63,777 nucleotides of DNA from Brevibacillus formosus (GCF_003013405.1 NZ_PXZL01000005.1:1-63777); one strand, 5' to 3'; counted from the stretch's first letter, positions 51,556 to 62,331 are shown. The notes: generated by a model from the sequence alone, not told the origin. Made by a program: numbers and translations.

Positions 51556-52644
51556 CTATAACGCTCGTTCCAGCAACTTTGGCTTGGCAAAGATCATACG
51601 CCCCGCTGAAGTTTGCAGCACACTCGTTACGAGAACGTCGACGTCGTTTCCGATGTATTCTCGTCCGCCCTCTACAACAATCATCGTGCCATCATCCAGA
51701 TAAGCGACACCCTGACCGTGCTCTTTCCCATCCTTGATGACTTGAACGTTCATCTCTTCTCCAGGTAAAACTACAGGCTTGACTGCATTCGCCAAATCAT
51801 TGATGTTCAATACCGCAACACCTTGCAGCTCACATACCTTGTTCAGGTTAAAGTCGTTTGTTACGACCTTTCCGTTAATAAGCTTTGCGAGCTTGATCAG
51901 CTTGCTGTCCACCTCGGATACTTCTTCAAAATCGCCTTCCCAAATCTGAACCTTTACCTTCATTTCCTTTTGAATCTTGTTCAAGATATCCAGACCCCGA
52001 CGACCGCGGTTTCTCTTCAGTACATCGGAGGAATCGGCGATATGCTGCAACTCCTCTAACACAAATCCCGGAATGACCAGTACCCCTTCCAGAAAGCCAG
52101 TACGGCAAATATCTGCGATGCGTCCGTCAATGATGACACTGGTATCGAGAATTTTATTTTCCAAATTAACGGAAGTTGTCGCACTTTCCTTTTTCCTATC
52201 CTTACGTCCAATCGAAAATACCGACATAATTTCGTCCCGCTTGCGAAATCCTACCTGGAAGCCCAAATAACCGAGCAACCCGGAAACAATTAACGGCAAA
52301 AGATCTCCTACAAACGGAATCGGAATTTTACTGATGGGCAGGAATAATAAGAATGCAACAATAAGACCACTAATCAACCCCATCGCTCCGAACATCACAT
52401 CGACAACCGGCATTTTGACGAGTGTCTCTTCACCCCATCGAACGATGCGCAGAACATAATCCACAACCCAATTCGCTAAAAAGAAAAACAAGATGGCACC
52501 TAGTACAGCTCCAATATATTGCGATCCGGCTACTACACCAAAGTTTAACAGTGGATCAAGCAACGAAAACAATTCGTCACCAAATCGATAACCCAATCCG
52601 CCACCAATCAAAACAAAAATGAATTTTCCTACTCGGCGTAACAT
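51556..52644 (-). CDS. yacL: Membrane-anchored PIN/TRAM-domain protein YacL
   Basis: 362 residues: about four membrane segments (residues 5-130), then a PIN domain starting near ILDTSVIIDGRIADI with conserved acidic residues, and a C-terminal TRAM domain ending before SVLQTSAGRMIFAK. Conserved in Firmicutes; proposed to be a membrane ribonuclease, but its role is not settled. AGGAGGTG lies 5 nt before the ATG. It has a good promoter. Confidence 0.93.
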   Translation of the reverse strand: MLRRVGKFIFVLIGGGLGYRFGDELFSLLDPLLNFGVVAGSQYIGAVLGAILFFFLANWVVDYVLRIVRWGEETLVKMPVVDVMFGAMGLISGLIVAFLLFLPISKIPIPFVGDLLPLIVSGLLGYLGFQVGFRKRDEIMSVFSIGRKDRKKESATTSVNLENKILDTSVIIDGRIADICRTGFLEGVLVIPGFVLEELQHIADSSDVLKRNRGRRGLDILNKIQKEMKVKVQIWEGDFEEVSEVDSKLIKLAKLINGKVVTNDFNLNKVCELQGVAVLNINDLANAVKPVVLPGEEMNVQVIKDGKEHGQGVAYLDDGTMIVVEGGREYIGNDVDVLVTSVLQTSAGRMIFAKPKLLERAL

Positions 52645-52737
52645 GCCTTCACCTCCTTTTACTAATATAGACAGAAGCCTAAGAGTAAAACCCTATTTTT
52701 TTCCAAATCATTATAATGCTTCATTTTACTTTCCCTC

Positions 52738-52767
52738 ACTATAGCAAAAAAGATTTTGCCATGTCAA
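52738..52767 (-). promoter_or_regulatory. Promoter of yacL-ispD-ispF
   Basis: TTGACA (52762-52767), 18 nt, TATAGT (52738-52743) with an extended TGC on the minus strand. It diverges from the plus-strand promoter about 70 nt away. Confidence 0.78.
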
Positions 52768-52838
52768 ATAGCCAAAAATTTTAACATAGTTGTCATTTTC
52801 TCGTCAACCCGGGAACACTCGTTTCCTTTGATGATAAA

Positions 52839-52868
52839 TTGACAGAGAGATGGCTCCCTTCTTATAAT
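52839..52868 (+). promoter_or_regulatory. Consensus promoter of the small Cys-containing gene
   Basis: TTGACA (52839-52844), 18 nt, TATAAT (52863-52868): both hexamers perfect. Confidence 0.85.
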
Positions 52869-52872
52869 GTCA

Positions 52873-52903
52873 GTATCGTAATGAGAGAAAATTATGACGA
52901 TAC
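52873..52903 (+). repeat. Inverted repeat in the initially transcribed region
   Basis: GTATCGT (52873-52879) and ACGATAC (52897-52903), a perfect 7-bp pair separated by 17 nt, starting 5 nt after the -10. It could be an operator or an RNA stem at the 5' end of the transcript. Confidence 0.55.
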
Positions 52904-52930
52904 CAACAGCCTAAAGCAGAGGTGAACCAG

Positions 52931-53326
52931 ATGGACAATCGAAACATAGACGACTTTCAAACGCAAGTATCCGAGCTTTTGATCAGACATCGTAGCGTAC
53001 TGGACGTCATGTCCAAAGTTCAGGAAACGGCATCCCGCATTAACCGTTCACTGACAAAAGCCATCACCGAATGCGGCTGTGTCGAAGTGGTTGCCAAAAA
53101 ACAGACGTACGATTCGAACAAGAATCTCGAGGACAACAAGTCCCAATTGGACACCCACTTTAACGGACCGCTGTGCGAGCATTGTCGCGATGTAGTTACT
53201 GCTGAACTTGGCAAAAACCTCTTTTACCTCACTGCCTTGTGCAATATTACTGACATCAAGCTAGAAGATGTACTTCAGAAAGAATCCAACCGACTGAATA
53301 CTTTGGGTGTCTTCAATCTGTCTTAA
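52931..53326 (+). CDS. Small conserved protein with CGC and CEHC motifs (possible DUF1573 family)
   Basis: Protein of 131 residues. It begins DDFQTQVSELLIRHRSVLDV, has ITECGCVEV near the middle and LCEHCRDVVTAELGKNLFYL in the second half, then a helical tail ending NTLGVFNLS. I recall related Bacillales proteins labelled DUF1573, a name not checked here. The Cys pairs could bind metal or form disulfides. No signal peptide. GAGGTG lies 7 nt before the ATG at 52931. It is on the plus strand between yacL and pssA, behind a consensus promoter. Function unknown. Confidence 0.8.
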   Translation: MDNRNIDDFQTQVSELLIRHRSVLDVMSKVQETASRINRSLTKAITECGCVEVVAKKQTYDSNKNLEDNKSQLDTHFNGPLCEHCRDVVTAELGKNLFYLTALCNITDIKLEDVLQKESNRLNTLGVFNLS

Positions 53327-53377
53327 AAGTCCGCTACTCGTATTACGAATGAACCCTAAAAAAAGTTGCATACAAAA

Positions 53378-53414
53378 AAGAAAAACCCGCACATGGAAGT
53401 GTGGGTTTTTTTAT
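53378..53414. terminator. Bidirectional terminator between the small gene and pssA
   Basis: AAAACCCGCAC-ATGGAA-GTGTGGGTTTT flanked by A- and T-rich tracts. Confidence 0.92.
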
Positions 53415-53421
53415 ACCGAAA

Positions 53422-54150
53422 CTATTCAAACGGAACGGTTTCTTCCTCTTTGTTTTTACGCTTGCGTAATTTTTTGACAAGAAAGTCAACGTTTTTTTTT
53501 ATTCCGTACAATGCATAAAAAGCGAGTGGTAGAAAGACAATTTTTGGAAATTGCTGCGGATACTTAATCGCTACAATAACCACAATCGCGATGATAATGG
53601 GTGTGATCCAGTAAGCAGACTTTGGAATCCCCACTTTTTTAAAGTTAGGATACTTGACCTTTGATACCATCAAAAAGGCAAGCAGCAACATACTTACGGC
53701 AAGCAATACCGGAGTGAACACTTGGTGATAGAGTGCGAGCGTAGCCAGTACGCCTCCCGCTGCCGTAATCGGCAAACCGATGAAATACCCCGGAACCCCG
53801 GCCTGTACGTTAAAACGCGCCAAACGCAGCGCACCACAGATCGGAAAAATGGCTGTAATGAGAATCCCAAGCAAATCAAAGTGTTGCAAGACGACAACAT
53901 ACATGATGAACGCTGGCGCAATCCCAAATGTAATAACGTCAGAAAGGGAATCCAATTCCTTCCCGAACTCACTTTGGGCATTCAACATACGAGCTACACG
54001 TCCGTCCAGCCCGTCTGCCAGCATACCAATGATCACTGTGATCGCTGCATATTCGACGTATTGATCGCCTCGAAACGCAAGAATAATTGCTAAAACTCCC
54101 AGAAACAAGTTGCTTACGGTTAGTATGTTCGGTAACGATTTCACGAACAT
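53422..54150 (-). CDS. pssA: CDP-diacylglycerol-serine O-phosphatidyltransferase
   Basis: 242 residues, about seven to eight membrane segments. The CDP-alcohol phosphotransferase signature DGLDGRVARMLNAQSEFGKE continuing to LDSLSD is complete. It makes phosphatidylserine, precursor of phosphatidylethanolamine. The C terminus is basic (KKLRKRKNKEEE). AGGAGGT lies 6 nt before the ATG. No psd gene follows in this window. Confidence 0.95.
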   Translation of the reverse strand: MFVKSLPNILTVSNLFLGVLAIILAFRGDQYVEYAAITVIIGMLADGLDGRVARMLNAQSEFGKELDSLSDVITFGIAPAFIMYVVVLQHFDLLGILITAIFPICGALRLARFNVQAGVPGYFIGLPITAAGGVLATLALYHQVFTPVLLAVSMLLLAFLMVSKVKYPNFKKVGIPKSAYWITPIIIAIVVIVAIKYPQQFPKIVFLPLAFYALYGIKKNVDFLVKKLRKRKNKEEETVPFE

Positions 54151-54263
54151 AGACTACCTCCTGATTTCTTTTGCGTAAGGAGCAGGTTATCCTGTTGACC
54201 TTGTTTTATCCAAGTCCCTTAGGCAAATGCTGAATACAAATAATGCCTTTATCCTATTCTACT

Positions 54264-55340
54264 TTAAATGTGTCTGTCAATGAACACTTGTTCTTGAATC
54301 CGTTTCAGTCCCTCTTTAATCGCTCTCGCTCGGACCTCGCCAATACCTTCCACTTCGTCTAATTCCTGAATCGTTGCCATCATGATTCGCGGCAGATGAT
54401 GGAAATGCCCAACCAGATTCGAGATGATTGTAACGGGCAAACGTCTGATCTTGTACAGGATCCGATAACCTCTAGGGAAAACGGATTCATCCAGCATACT
54501 GGCATTGGCGGAATACCCCAGCGTACGCAAAAAAGAAGTGAGCTCCAGCATTTCCTCCGAGTTCAATTTTTTCATGTCCCGCAGCACAAGATCAGGTGAA
54601 TAGGATGGATCTCGGGAATAATCCCGAATAAGCATATGGGCCTCTTCCTCAATGTTTGAAACCAGTTCCTCCAACTGCATACTGACGAGCCTTCCTTCGA
54701 CTCCTAGCTCACATATGTACTTGGAGACCTCTGTCTTAATACGTAACACCATCTCAATTCGTTGCAAAACCGAGGCAACTTCGTGTAAAGTAACGAGCTC
54801 CTCGAATTCTAACGCACCGAGATTCGTCAAAGCTTGATCCAACACGGCCTTGTATTTCTCAAGGGTAGATACAGCCTGATTCGCCTTGGCCAAAATGACG
54901 CTGATTTCGCTTAGGACATACCGGAAATTCCCCTGGTAGAGCGTGATCACATTCCGACGTTGAGAGATAGCGATGACCAGATGATTCGTTTGAATGGCCG
55001 TGCGTTGTGCTGTACGATGCCGTGTCCCCGTCTCGCTCGTGGGGATTGAGGAGGGTGGGAAGATTTGCGTATTCGCGTACAGGATGCGTCTTGCGTCTTC
55101 ACTTACTATGATCGCCCCATCCATCTTCGCTAATTCATACAAATGGGCAGGAGAAAAATCACAATTGATGGAAAAACCGCCATCGACAATCGACTTCATC
55201 TCTGGACCGCATCCAATAACAATCAAGCCCCCGGTTTTTGCCCGTAAAACATTTTCCAACCCTTCACGAAGCTGTGTGCCGGGTGCCACGAGACGAAGCA
55301 CATCACCGAATTGCGGAGTTCTTTTGATGTTCCCCTGCAT
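54264..55340 (-). CDS. disA: DNA integrity scanning diadenylate cyclase DisA
   Basis: About 358 residues. The DAC domain has DGA (76-78 if counted from the GTG at 55346) and GTRHRTAQR; a helical linker and a C-terminal helix-hairpin-helix ([19 protein letters not shown]) follow. It makes c-di-AMP and scans DNA before sporulation. AGGAGGT lies upstream of both the GTG (55346) and the ATG (55340). It is directly downstream of radA, as in Bacillus. Confidence 0.95.
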   Translation of the reverse strand: MQGNIKRTPQFGDVLRLVAPGTQLREGLENVLRAKTGGLIVIGCGPEMKSIVDGGFSINCDFSPAHLYELAKMDGAIIVSEDARRILYANTQIFPPSSIPTSETGTRHRTAQRTAIQTNHLVIAISQRRNVITLYQGNFRYVLSEISVILAKANQAVSTLEKYKAVLDQALTNLGALEFEELVTLHEVASVLQRIEMVLRIKTEVSKYICELGVEGRLVSMQLEELVSNIEEEAHMLIRDYSRDPSYSPDLVLRDMKKLNSEEMLELTSFLRTLGYSANASMLDESVFPRGYRILYKIRRLPVTIISNLVGHFHHLPRIMMATIQELDEVEGIGEVRARAIKEGLKRIQEQVFIDRHI

Positions 55341-55348
55341 GCCCACTC

Positions 55349-56716
55349 CTACCTCCTTATCACCTCATTCAACGCATCGGCAATATTGCTCACACCAATT
55401 ACTTGAATATCTGCTGGCGCATCCAGACCGCGGATGTTTTTCTCCGGGATGATAACACGTTTAAACCCTAATTTATGTGCTTCTCGCACTCGTTGCTCAA
55501 TACGAGATACACCGCGCACCTCACCAGTCAAGCCAATTTCTCCGATAACGACATCATGCGGATTGGTGGCGTGATCACGGAAACTGCTTGCAATGCTTAC
55601 GGCTATCGCTAAATCAACTGCTGGCTCATCCAATCTGACCCCACCTGCTACGTTTACATAGGCGTCCTGATTTTGCAGCATCATGCCCATCCGCTTTTCC
55701 AACACTGCCATAATCATCGCTACACGCTGATGATCGACACCTGTTGCCGTTCTCCGCGGGGTCACAAAGCTGGTCGGGGCAACGAGAGCTTGCAGCTCAA
55801 CCAAAACGGGACGTGTACCCTCCATACTGGCTACGACTGTGGAACCCGCAACACCAAATGGACGCTCTGCCAAAAATATTTCAGATGGATTCGCCACTTC
55901 CTCCAAACCGCGATCCTTCATCTCGAAAATACCGATTTCGTTTGTCGAACCAAAACGGTTTTTGACGGCGCGCAAAATTCGAAACGTATTGTGACGCTCC
56001 CCTTCAAAATAGAGAACAGCATCCACCATGTGCTCAAGCATACGCGGACCAGCGATGGAGCCTTCCTTGGTTACGTGACCGACGATGAAGGTACCAATCC
56101 CTTTCCCTTTTGCAATCCGCATTAATTGGGCAGTAGCCTCCCGCACTTGAGCGACGCTCCCCGCAGCCGATTGAATCGTCGGGTGAAACACAGTCTGGAT
56201 CGAGTCAATAATCAGCACATCCGGGTCTACTTGATTAATATGCTGTTCGATCAAATCCAAATCATTTTCTGCCAATACAAACATCGGCGGTGTTTGCAAA
56301 TGGAGTCGATCCGCGCGAATTTTAATTTGCTTTGCCGACTCCTCTCCAGATACATAAAGAACCTTCGCCCCTTGATGAGCCAAGGCAAAAGATGTCTGCA
56401 AGAGCAATGTCGATTTCCCGATTCCGGGGTCTCCCCCAACCAAAATGAGTGAACCCGGCACAAGTCCACCACCAAGAACACGATTTAATTCTCCGATCGT
56501 CGTATCCATGCGTGGCTCTTCTTCACTGGCTACCTGGGTCAATGGAATCGCAGATTGGCGCTGACCGCCGCTCAGTCCTTCGTGACGATGTGCATTTTTT
56601 ACCGTCACTTCCTCTACTAGAGTGTTCCAGCTGCCGCAACCCGGACATTTCCCCATCCATTTTGGCGATTCATAGCCACATTCTTGACACGCGTATTTCG
56701 TTTTATACTTTGACAT
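55349..56716 (-). CDS. radA: DNA repair protein RadA (Sms)
   Basis: 455 residues from the ATG at 56716 ([20 protein letters not shown]). Zinc finger CQEC...CPGC, Walker [11 protein letters not shown], the RadA-specific KNRFG motif ([12 protein letters not shown]), and a Lon-protease-like C-terminal domain with a degenerate catalytic site. It drives branch migration in recombination. GAGGG lies before the ATG. It follows the clpC terminator. Confidence 0.96.
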   Translation of the reverse strand: MSKYKTKYACQECGYESPKWMGKCPGCGSWNTLVEEVTVKNAHRHEGLSGGQRQSAIPLTQVASEEEPRMDTTIGELNRVLGGGLVPGSLILVGGDPGIGKSTLLLQTSFALAHQGAKVLYVSGEESAKQIKIRADRLHLQTPPMFVLAENDLDLIEQHINQVDPDVLIIDSIQTVFHPTIQSAAGSVAQVREATAQLMRIAKGKGIGTFIVGHVTKEGSIAGPRMLEHMVDAVLYFEGERHNTFRILRAVKNRFGSTNEIGIFEMKDRGLEEVANPSEIFLAERPFGVAGSTVVASMEGTRPVLVELQALVAPTSFVTPRRTATGVDHQRVAMIMAVLEKRMGMMLQNQDAYVNVAGGVRLDEPAVDLAIAVSIASSFRDHATNPHDVVIGEIGLTGEVRGVSRIEQRVREAHKLGFKRVIIPEKNIRGLDAPADIQVIGVSNIADALNEVIRR

Positions 56717-56765
56717 AATCGCACCCTCACTTGGATTTCTTTCTCTACTTTTATCATAATTACGC

Positions 56766-56803
56766 ACCCAAAAAAAGAATACCTCCCGAATCAGGAGGCA
56801 TTC
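56766..56803 (-). terminator. Terminator between clpC and radA
   Basis: AGAATGCCTCC-TGATTC-GGGAGGTATTCT then TTTTTTGGG on the minus strand. It separates the ctsR operon from radA, unlike a single long transcript. Confidence 0.88.
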
Positions 56804-56822
56804 TATTACGTTTCAACCCAGC

Positions 56823-59273
56823 TTACGATTTCGTTTTTTCAAGTCGCTTGACTACCAGCTTGCCTTCTTCGGCTTCGATATTGACGGTATCGCCTTTACT
56901 GATCGTACCCTTGAGCAATTCCTCGGACAAATTATCCTCGATGTGACGCTGGATAGCTCGACGCAGAGGACGCGCACCATAGGCCGGATCAAAGCCCTCT
57001 TTTGCCAATACTTTCTTGGCTTCTTCGGTCAATTGGAAATCAATGTCCTGTTCTTTCAAACGTTTACGCAGCTCTTCTGTCATGAGCGATACGATTTGCT
57101 CGATGTGCTCTTGCTCCAGAGAGTGGAACACGATGACTTCATCGATACGGTTCAAGAACTCAGGACGGAAGCTCTTCTTCAGCTCATCCATGACTTTGTC
57201 CTTCATATCCTGATACTTTCTTTCCGAATCGTTGGTCGTGAAGCCGAGCGTCGTATTTTTCTTGATCATGCTGGCTCCAACGTTGGAAGTCATGATGACA
57301 ACCGTATTGCGGAAATCAACCGTTCGTCCCTTGGAATCTGTCAGACGACCATCATCCAATACTTGCAAGAGGATGTTGAATACGTCTGGGTGGGCTTTCT
57401 CGATTTCGTCCAGCAAAATGACGGAGTAAGGCTTGCGACGCACTTTTTCAGTCAGCTGACCGCCTTCGTCAAAGCCTACGTAGCCAGGAGGGGCACCTAC
57501 CAGACGTGCGGTGGAGTGCTTCTCCATGTACTCGGACATATCTACACGAATCATGGCATCCTCGTCACCGAAAAGCGTCTCTGCCACGGCACGAGCCAAT
57601 TCGGTTTTACCCACACCGGTAGGTCCCAGGAAGATAAACGAACCGATTGGGCGCTTTGGATCTTTCAAACCAGCACGGGCACGGCGGATCGCACGCGAAA
57701 TGGATTTGACTGCCTCATCTTGACCAATGACGCGATCGTGCAAAATCTCTTCCATCTTCAGCAAGCGCTCTGTTTCTTCTTCCTTCAGCTTCAACACAGG
57801 AATACCCGTCCAGCTCGCTACTACTTGCGCGATGTCTTCTGGCGTAACCTCCATGTTCAGCTGGCCTTGACGCTCTTTCCAGTCTTTTTTCGTTTTATCC
57901 AGTTCTTCACGCAGTTTTTGCTCCTGATCGCGAAGTGCTGCTGCTTCCTCGAACTCTTGTGATTGGACTGCAGCGTCTTTTTCCTTGCGCACCTCCTCCA
58001 GACGTCCCTCCAGCTCTTTGAGGTTTGGCGGAACCGTAAAGGATTGCAAGCGGACCTTGGATGCCGCCTCGTCGACCAAGTCGATAGCCTTGTCAGGCAG
58101 GAAGCGTTCCGTAATATAGCGGTCAGACAATTTTACTGCCTGCTCGATTGCTTCATCGGTAATTTTGACACGATGGTGGGCTTCGTAACGATCACGAAGG
58201 CCATGCAGGATACGAATAGCATCCTCCGCTGTCGGTTCATCAACCTGAATCGGTTGGAAACGACGCTCCAATGCCGCGTCTTTTTCGATGTACTTGCGAT
58301 ATTCATCCAGCGTAGTAGCACCTACGCACTGTAACTCGCCACGTGCCAGGGCAGGCTTCAAAATGTTGGAGGCATCGATTGCGCCTTCTGCTCCACCTGC
58401 ACCAATCAAGGTATGCAGCTCATCAATAAACAGGATGATGTTTCCTGCTTGGCGAATTTCGTCCATGATTTTTTTCAGACGATCTTCGAACTCACCGCGA
58501 TATTTGGTTCCCGCAACAACGGTTCCCATATCCAGTGTCATGACGCGTTTATCACGAAGGGTTTCCGGAATTTCGTTGTTCACGATTTTTTGGGCAAGAC
58601 CTTCTGCGATAGCTGTTTTCCCTACACCAGGCTCCCCAATCAAAACAGGGTTGTTCTTGGTACGTCTGCTAAGTACTTGGATCACACGCTCGATTTCTTT
58701 TTGGCGACCGATGACCGGGTCCAGCCCGCCATCACGAGCGATTGCAGTCAGATCCCTTGCCAAGCCGTCCAGTGTCGGCGTATTCGCCGCTGGGTTCCCT
58801 CCAGACGGTTGATGAGATGCCATCATTTCCGAGCTGCCAAGCAGCTGGAGCACCTGTTGGCGTGCCTTGTTCAGGCTAACGCCCAGATTGTTCATGATTC
58901 TCGCAGCAATGCCTTCTCCTTCGCGAATCAAGCCAAGCAGAATATGTTCAGTCCCCACATAGGTATGACCCAATTTGCGGGCTTCGTCCATCGACAGTTC
59001 AATAACCTTTTTGGCGCGAGGTGTATAGTTTGGTGTGTAATTGCTACCGGACTGCTCCGTTCCTCGCCCGATTAACGACTCCACTTCACTCTGGATTTTA
59101 TCGAGGCCAAGCCCAAGTGATTGCAGTGCCTTTGCAGCAATCCCTTCGCCTTCTCGAATGAGTCCCAGTAGCACATGCTCTGTCCCAATATCTTTGTGCC
59201 CGAGACGAACCGCCTCTTCTAGGGCAAGCGCCAGTACTTTTTGTGCTCGTTCTGTAAAACGTCCAAACATCAT
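56823..59273 (-). CDS. clpC: ATP-dependent Clp protease ATPase subunit ClpC
   Basis: 816 residues from the ATG at 59273 ([20 protein letters not shown]). Two N-terminal Clp_N repeats, AAA-1 with GEPGVGKT, a UVR/middle domain ([18 protein letters not shown]), AAA-2 with GPTGVGKT. It unfolds substrates for ClpP with adaptors such as McsB and MecA. GGAGGTG lies 7-8 nt upstream. It is the last gene of the ctsR operon. Confidence 0.97.
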   Translation of the reverse strand: MMFGRFTERAQKVLALALEEAVRLGHKDIGTEHVLLGLIREGEGIAAKALQSLGLGLDKIQSEVESLIGRGTEQSGSNYTPNYTPRAKKVIELSMDEARKLGHTYVGTEHILLGLIREGEGIAARIMNNLGVSLNKARQQVLQLLGSSEMMASHQPSGGNPAANTPTLDGLARDLTAIARDGGLDPVIGRQKEIERVIQVLSRRTKNNPVLIGEPGVGKTAIAEGLAQKIVNNEIPETLRDKRVMTLDMGTVVAGTKYRGEFEDRLKKIMDEIRQAGNIILFIDELHTLIGAGGAEGAIDASNILKPALARGELQCVGATTLDEYRKYIEKDAALERRFQPIQVDEPTAEDAIRILHGLRDRYEAHHRVKITDEAIEQAVKLSDRYITERFLPDKAIDLVDEAASKVRLQSFTVPPNLKELEGRLEEVRKEKDAAVQSQEFEEAAALRDQEQKLREELDKTKKDWKERQGQLNMEVTPEDIAQVVASWTGIPVLKLKEEETERLLKMEEILHDRVIGQDEAVKSISRAIRRARAGLKDPKRPIGSFIFLGPTGVGKTELARAVAETLFGDEDAMIRVDMSEYMEKHSTARLVGAPPGYVGFDEGGQLTEKVRRKPYSVILLDEIEKAHPDVFNILLQVLDDGRLTDSKGRTVDFRNTVVIMTSNVGASMIKKNTTLGFTTNDSERKYQDMKDKVMDELKKSFRPEFLNRIDEVIVFHSLEQEHIEQIVSLMTEELRKRLKEQDIDFQLTEEAKKVLAKEGFDPAYGARPLRRAIQRHIEDNLSEELLKGTISKGDTVNIEAEEGKLVVKRLEKTKS

Positions 59274-59333
59274 ATCGTACACCTCCGTATAACCGTGTTT
59301 TTTCTCTATATGGTTAACAATTGCGTGATACCA

Positions 59334-60407
59334 TTACCCTTGTGATTCTACTACGCGCAGACGCTCTCGGATCAGCCTAGCCCTTCTTTCGTCGCGTTGG
59401 TCCGGAGTGAGCTTTTGACCAGCGTGGTGTTGTAAAAACCCAGGCTGTGTCGTGACCAACAGTTCGTTTAGAACGAGCGGAGATACATTAGGTATGATGC
59501 CTAAATCAATCCCCAAACGTACATCGGACAGACGTTGAGCCGCTTCCTTGGACTCTACCGTGCGAGCATACATCAAGATACCATACGACCGAAAAATCCG
59601 ATCCTCCAAAGAAACACGTGTATGCTCCAGCAAATACGTACGTGCCACACGCTCTTGCTCAATGATCTGTCTGGCTACACCGTAGAGATTGGAAAGGATA
59701 TCCGACTCAGACATCCCCAGTGTGACCTGATTGGATAACTGAAAAAGATTCCCTAGAGCTTCGCTGCCCTCTCCGTAAATTCCTCTAACGACCAGACCAA
59801 CTTGATTAATTGCCTGTAAAATTCTGCTGATCTGCTGCGTCATCACCAGAGCTGGCAAGTGCAGCATCACAGATGCACGAATTCCCGTACCCACATTAGT
59901 TGGACAGCTTGTAAGATATCCTCGTGTTTCGTCGAACGCGTAGTTCAAGCTTTTCTCAAAAATGTCGTCTATCTTCGTACCTATTTCCCATGCCTCGTTC
60001 AAACGAAACCCGGGTAATAGTACCTGTATTCGAATGTGGTCTTCTTCATTAACCATAATGCTGACAGACTCATCTTCCCGAAGCAATACAGCACCTTTGC
60101 GAGATTCCTCTGCCAGGTGAGGGCTAATCAGATGCTTTTCTACGAGCACGCGTTTTTCTAACGGGTTAATTTGATCCATATGGATGACCTGAAGCTGATG
60201 ACGTTTGCGCATTGCCTCCGAATCGCTTACTTCCGTTACCTTTCTGACGACTTCCTCGCCCTGCGAGTCCGTTGCCAATAACGGAAAGGGGTGCTGGCGC
60301 AGGTTACGGGCGATACGCAGCCGTGTACTGATGACAATGTCGGAATCGGGACCTTCTCCTTTCATCCAATTGCTCCACGGGTTTTGCATAAACTGCTTTT
60401 GGGACAT
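59334..60407 (-). CDS. mcsB: Protein arginine kinase McsB
   Basis: 357 residues of the phosphagen-kinase fold. The nucleotide-binding and substrate-contact region CPTNVGTGIRASVMLHL is intact, with the catalytic Cys. It phosphorylates arginines, marking proteins for ClpCP and inactivating CtsR. It follows mcsA in the usual order. Confidence 0.97.
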   Translation of the reverse strand: MSQKQFMQNPWSNWMKGEGPDSDIVISTRLRIARNLRQHPFPLLATDSQGEEVVRKVTEVSDSEAMRKRHQLQVIHMDQINPLEKRVLVEKHLISPHLAEESRKGAVLLREDESVSIMVNEEDHIRIQVLLPGFRLNEAWEIGTKIDDIFEKSLNYAFDETRGYLTSCPTNVGTGIRASVMLHLPALVMTQQISRILQAINQVGLVVRGIYGEGSEALGNLFQLSNQVTLGMSESDILSNLYGVARQIIEQERVARTYLLEHTRVSLEDRIFRSYGILMYARTVESKEAAQRLSDVRLGIDLGIIPNVSPLVLNELLVTTQPGFLQHHAGQKLTPDQRDERRARLIRERLRVVESQG

Positions 60408-60426
60408 AACCAGCTAACCTCCCTTG

Positions 60427-60945
60427 CTACGATTGGGCCATTTTTTGTTCCAATGCTCGAATTCGATCACGCATTTCTGCTGCCTTCTCGAACTCTTCAC
60501 TGGCGACATGACTTTGCAGCGCTTGCTTTAGTTGCTCCAGCTCTTTACGAATCTTTAGTTTGCTACCGGTACGCTCTGGTACTTTACCACTATGCTGTGT
60601 GTTTCCATGAATCCGGCGGAAAAGTGGGTCCAGTCGATCCCCCAAAAAGGTGTAGCAATCACTACAGCCAAATCGGCCGCTTTTACTGAATTGAGCATAT
60701 GTGAGTCCACATGTTTCGCATTGAAGCGGCTTATTCGTTGCCGTTTCGCGTCCATTCTTTTGCATGGGATCAAATTTTAAAAGTCCTGACAGGAGATTGT
60801 TGATGCTGAAGTTGTGAAAGCCGGTAAAGACGTCCCCTTTTTCATGAGCGCACTGCTCGCAAATATGGTATTCGGTTTTTTCGCCATTGACGATTTTCGT
60901 CAAATGAAGTGTCGCCGGTCGTTTTCCGCATTCCTCACAGTTCAT
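60427..60945 (-). CDS. mcsA: McsA, activator of McsB kinase
   Basis: 172 residues: CxxC zinc motifs (CEEC at 3-6, CEQC, CETC, CSDC) and a C-terminal UVR domain (EFEKAAEMRDRIRALEQKM). It activates McsB and senses thiol stress. It lies between ctsR and mcsB. Confidence 0.96.
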   Translation of the reverse strand: MNCEECGKRPATLHLTKIVNGEKTEYHICEQCAHEKGDVFTGFHNFSINNLLSGLLKFDPMQKNGRETATNKPLQCETCGLTYAQFSKSGRFGCSDCYTFLGDRLDPLFRRIHGNTQHSGKVPERTGSKLKIRKELEQLKQALQSHVASEEFEKAAEMRDRIRALEQKMAQS

Positions 60946-60961
60946 AACATCCTACCTCCTT

Positions 60962-61426
60962 TTACTTCAACAAGATTGCTGCGATCATCTGCTTTAAAAT
61001 ATTTGCCCGCAAACGATCCCGCAATTCAGCTTCTAGGGTCAATACGTTTCGCGAGGTAGCGATTTTCATCAAGGTGGCTTCTCTGATGTTGACTAATCCT
61101 TCCTCCAATAGTCTTTCTACGATCGCATTTCCCACGCTCTGACTGATGCTCTCACCAATCAGTTCTTCTGTTAGCAATTCCTGCAAGCGTGCTTTGCTGA
61201 CAATCTGCACCTTACGTATTCGAATATACCCGCCGCCCCCGCGCTTACTTTCTACGATGTAGCCTTTTTGAACAGTAAAGCGCGTATTAATGACGTAATT
61301 AATCTGAGACGGCACACATTGAAAATGGTCGGCAAGCTCACTACGCTGAATCTCGATCGATCCATTGGGACTGTTTGTAATGATGCTTTTCAAGTGATGT
61401 TCAATGATGTCCGAGATATTACGCAA
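60962..61426 (-). CDS. ctsR: Transcriptional repressor CtsR
   Basis: 154 residues. The winged-helix domain includes the wing Gly-rich loop SKRGGGGYIRIRK, the thermosensor (Arg62 and Gly63-66), which McsB phosphorylates. It starts with TTG at 61426; AGGAGGCG lies 6-7 nt upstream and no better start exists. It represses its own operon through the box at 61479-61495. Confidence 0.97.
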   Translation of the reverse strand: MRNISDIIEHHLKSIITNSPNGSIEIQRSELADHFQCVPSQINYVINTRFTVQKGYIVESKRGGGGYIRIRKVQIVSKARLQELLTEELIGESISQSVGNAIVERLLEEGLVNIREATLMKIATSRNVLTLEAELRDRLRANILKQMIAAILLK

Positions 61427-61478
61427 GTCATCGCCTCCTATTCCTCTGTGTATGTTTCTTATGAGGTAACCTATTGAC

Positions 61479-61527
61479 TTTGACTATCTTTGACTTTAAT
61501 TATAATGGGTTTAGTGCGTGCCCGCAA
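61479..61527 (-). promoter_or_regulatory. Promoter and CtsR operator of the ctsR operon
   Basis: TTGCGG (61522-61527), 17 nt, TATAAT (61499-61504); just downstream the tandem heptad AGTCAAAGATAGTCAAA (61479-61495) matches the CtsR consensus [A/G]GTCAAA-NAN-[A/G]GTCAAA completely. Repression would block the start site; release occurs on heat or protein stress. Confidence 0.94.
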
Positions 61528-61588
61528 GTGTCCCTTACACATTCTAGTGTGGGCAAAAGAGGGTCGCTTGAAACTTGGACATGATCAA

Positions 61589-61616
61589 CAAAAAAACCAC
61601 TCCCTGAGGAATGGTT
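61589..61616 (-). terminator. Terminator after the HAD-phosphatase gene
   Basis: AAACCATTCC-TCAG-GGAGTGGTTT then TTTTTG on the minus strand; it includes the stop codon of the phosphatase gene. It insulates ctsR from upstream genes. Confidence 0.92.
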
Positions 61617-62302
61617 TATGCTTGTTTTTGCGTATTGGTGTCGATTGCTGGCAAATGATTCAGTAGCTGAGAGAAGCTGGTGATGATGACATCTGCCCCA
61701 TCAAGCTCGCCTGGTTTGGCAAAACCAAAGTCGCATCCAATGGTAAATAAACCGTTTGTCTTGCCTGCTTCCACATCGGAGTGACGATCTCCTACCATGA
61801 TGGCTTGCCCGATTTTGTAATCAGACAACAATTTTGCAACTAGGTCATTCTTGGAATGCGTACGGAAACGGCCAGCCGAGTACAGATCGGTCATCAGCGG
61901 CTTTAACTCGTATTCCTGACAAATGGCATCGATGTACTCTTCCTGCCCATTGCTTGCTATAAACAAAGCAAATCCTTTTTCACGCAGCTTTTCCAGTGTT
62001 GATTTTACATCTGGATAGAGGTCGGTCACTTTTTCTTTAAGTAACTCGATTTCATTATCTAGCAAGAACGCGTCTGCTGAGCGAATGGCTTCCTCACTCG
62101 CGTCTGGCAACAATTTGTCCCAGATCTGCTCAATTGTCATTCCCAGCACATTGATCAACTCACGTTCGTCGGGGGTTTCCCCATGCCATAGTCCTTTTTG
62201 ACGAAGCTGGTCAAACGTTCGAATAAATGCGGGGGTCGACAGCTTTTCTGTTTGAAGTAACGTGCCATCCATATCAAATAATATCGCGAATGGTACAGTC
62301 AT
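61616..62302 (-). CDS. HAD-family phosphatase
   Basis: 228 residues from the ATG at 62302 (MTVPFAILFDMDGTLLQTEK). Catalytic Asp10 and Asp12 in DMDGT, a helical cap, motif IASNGQEEY, and GDRHSDVEAG near the C terminus. Substrate unknown; members dephosphorylate sugars or nucleotides. GGAGG lies upstream; the frame extends four codons into it. It lies downstream of the glycosyltransferase and probably shares its transcript. Confidence 0.88.
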   Translation of the reverse strand: MTVPFAILFDMDGTLLQTEKLSTPAFIRTFDQLRQKGLWHGETPDERELINVLGMTIEQIWDKLLPDASEEAIRSADAFLLDNEIELLKEKVTDLYPDVKSTLEKLREKGFALFIASNGQEEYIDAICQEYELKPLMTDLYSAGRFRTHSKNDLVAKLLSDYKIGQAIMVGDRHSDVEAGKTNGLFTIGCDFGFAKPGELDGADVIITSFSQLLNHLPAIDTNTQKQA

Positions 62303-62331
62303 GGGTTCCTCCATTTTGTCTGGCTAGGCAG

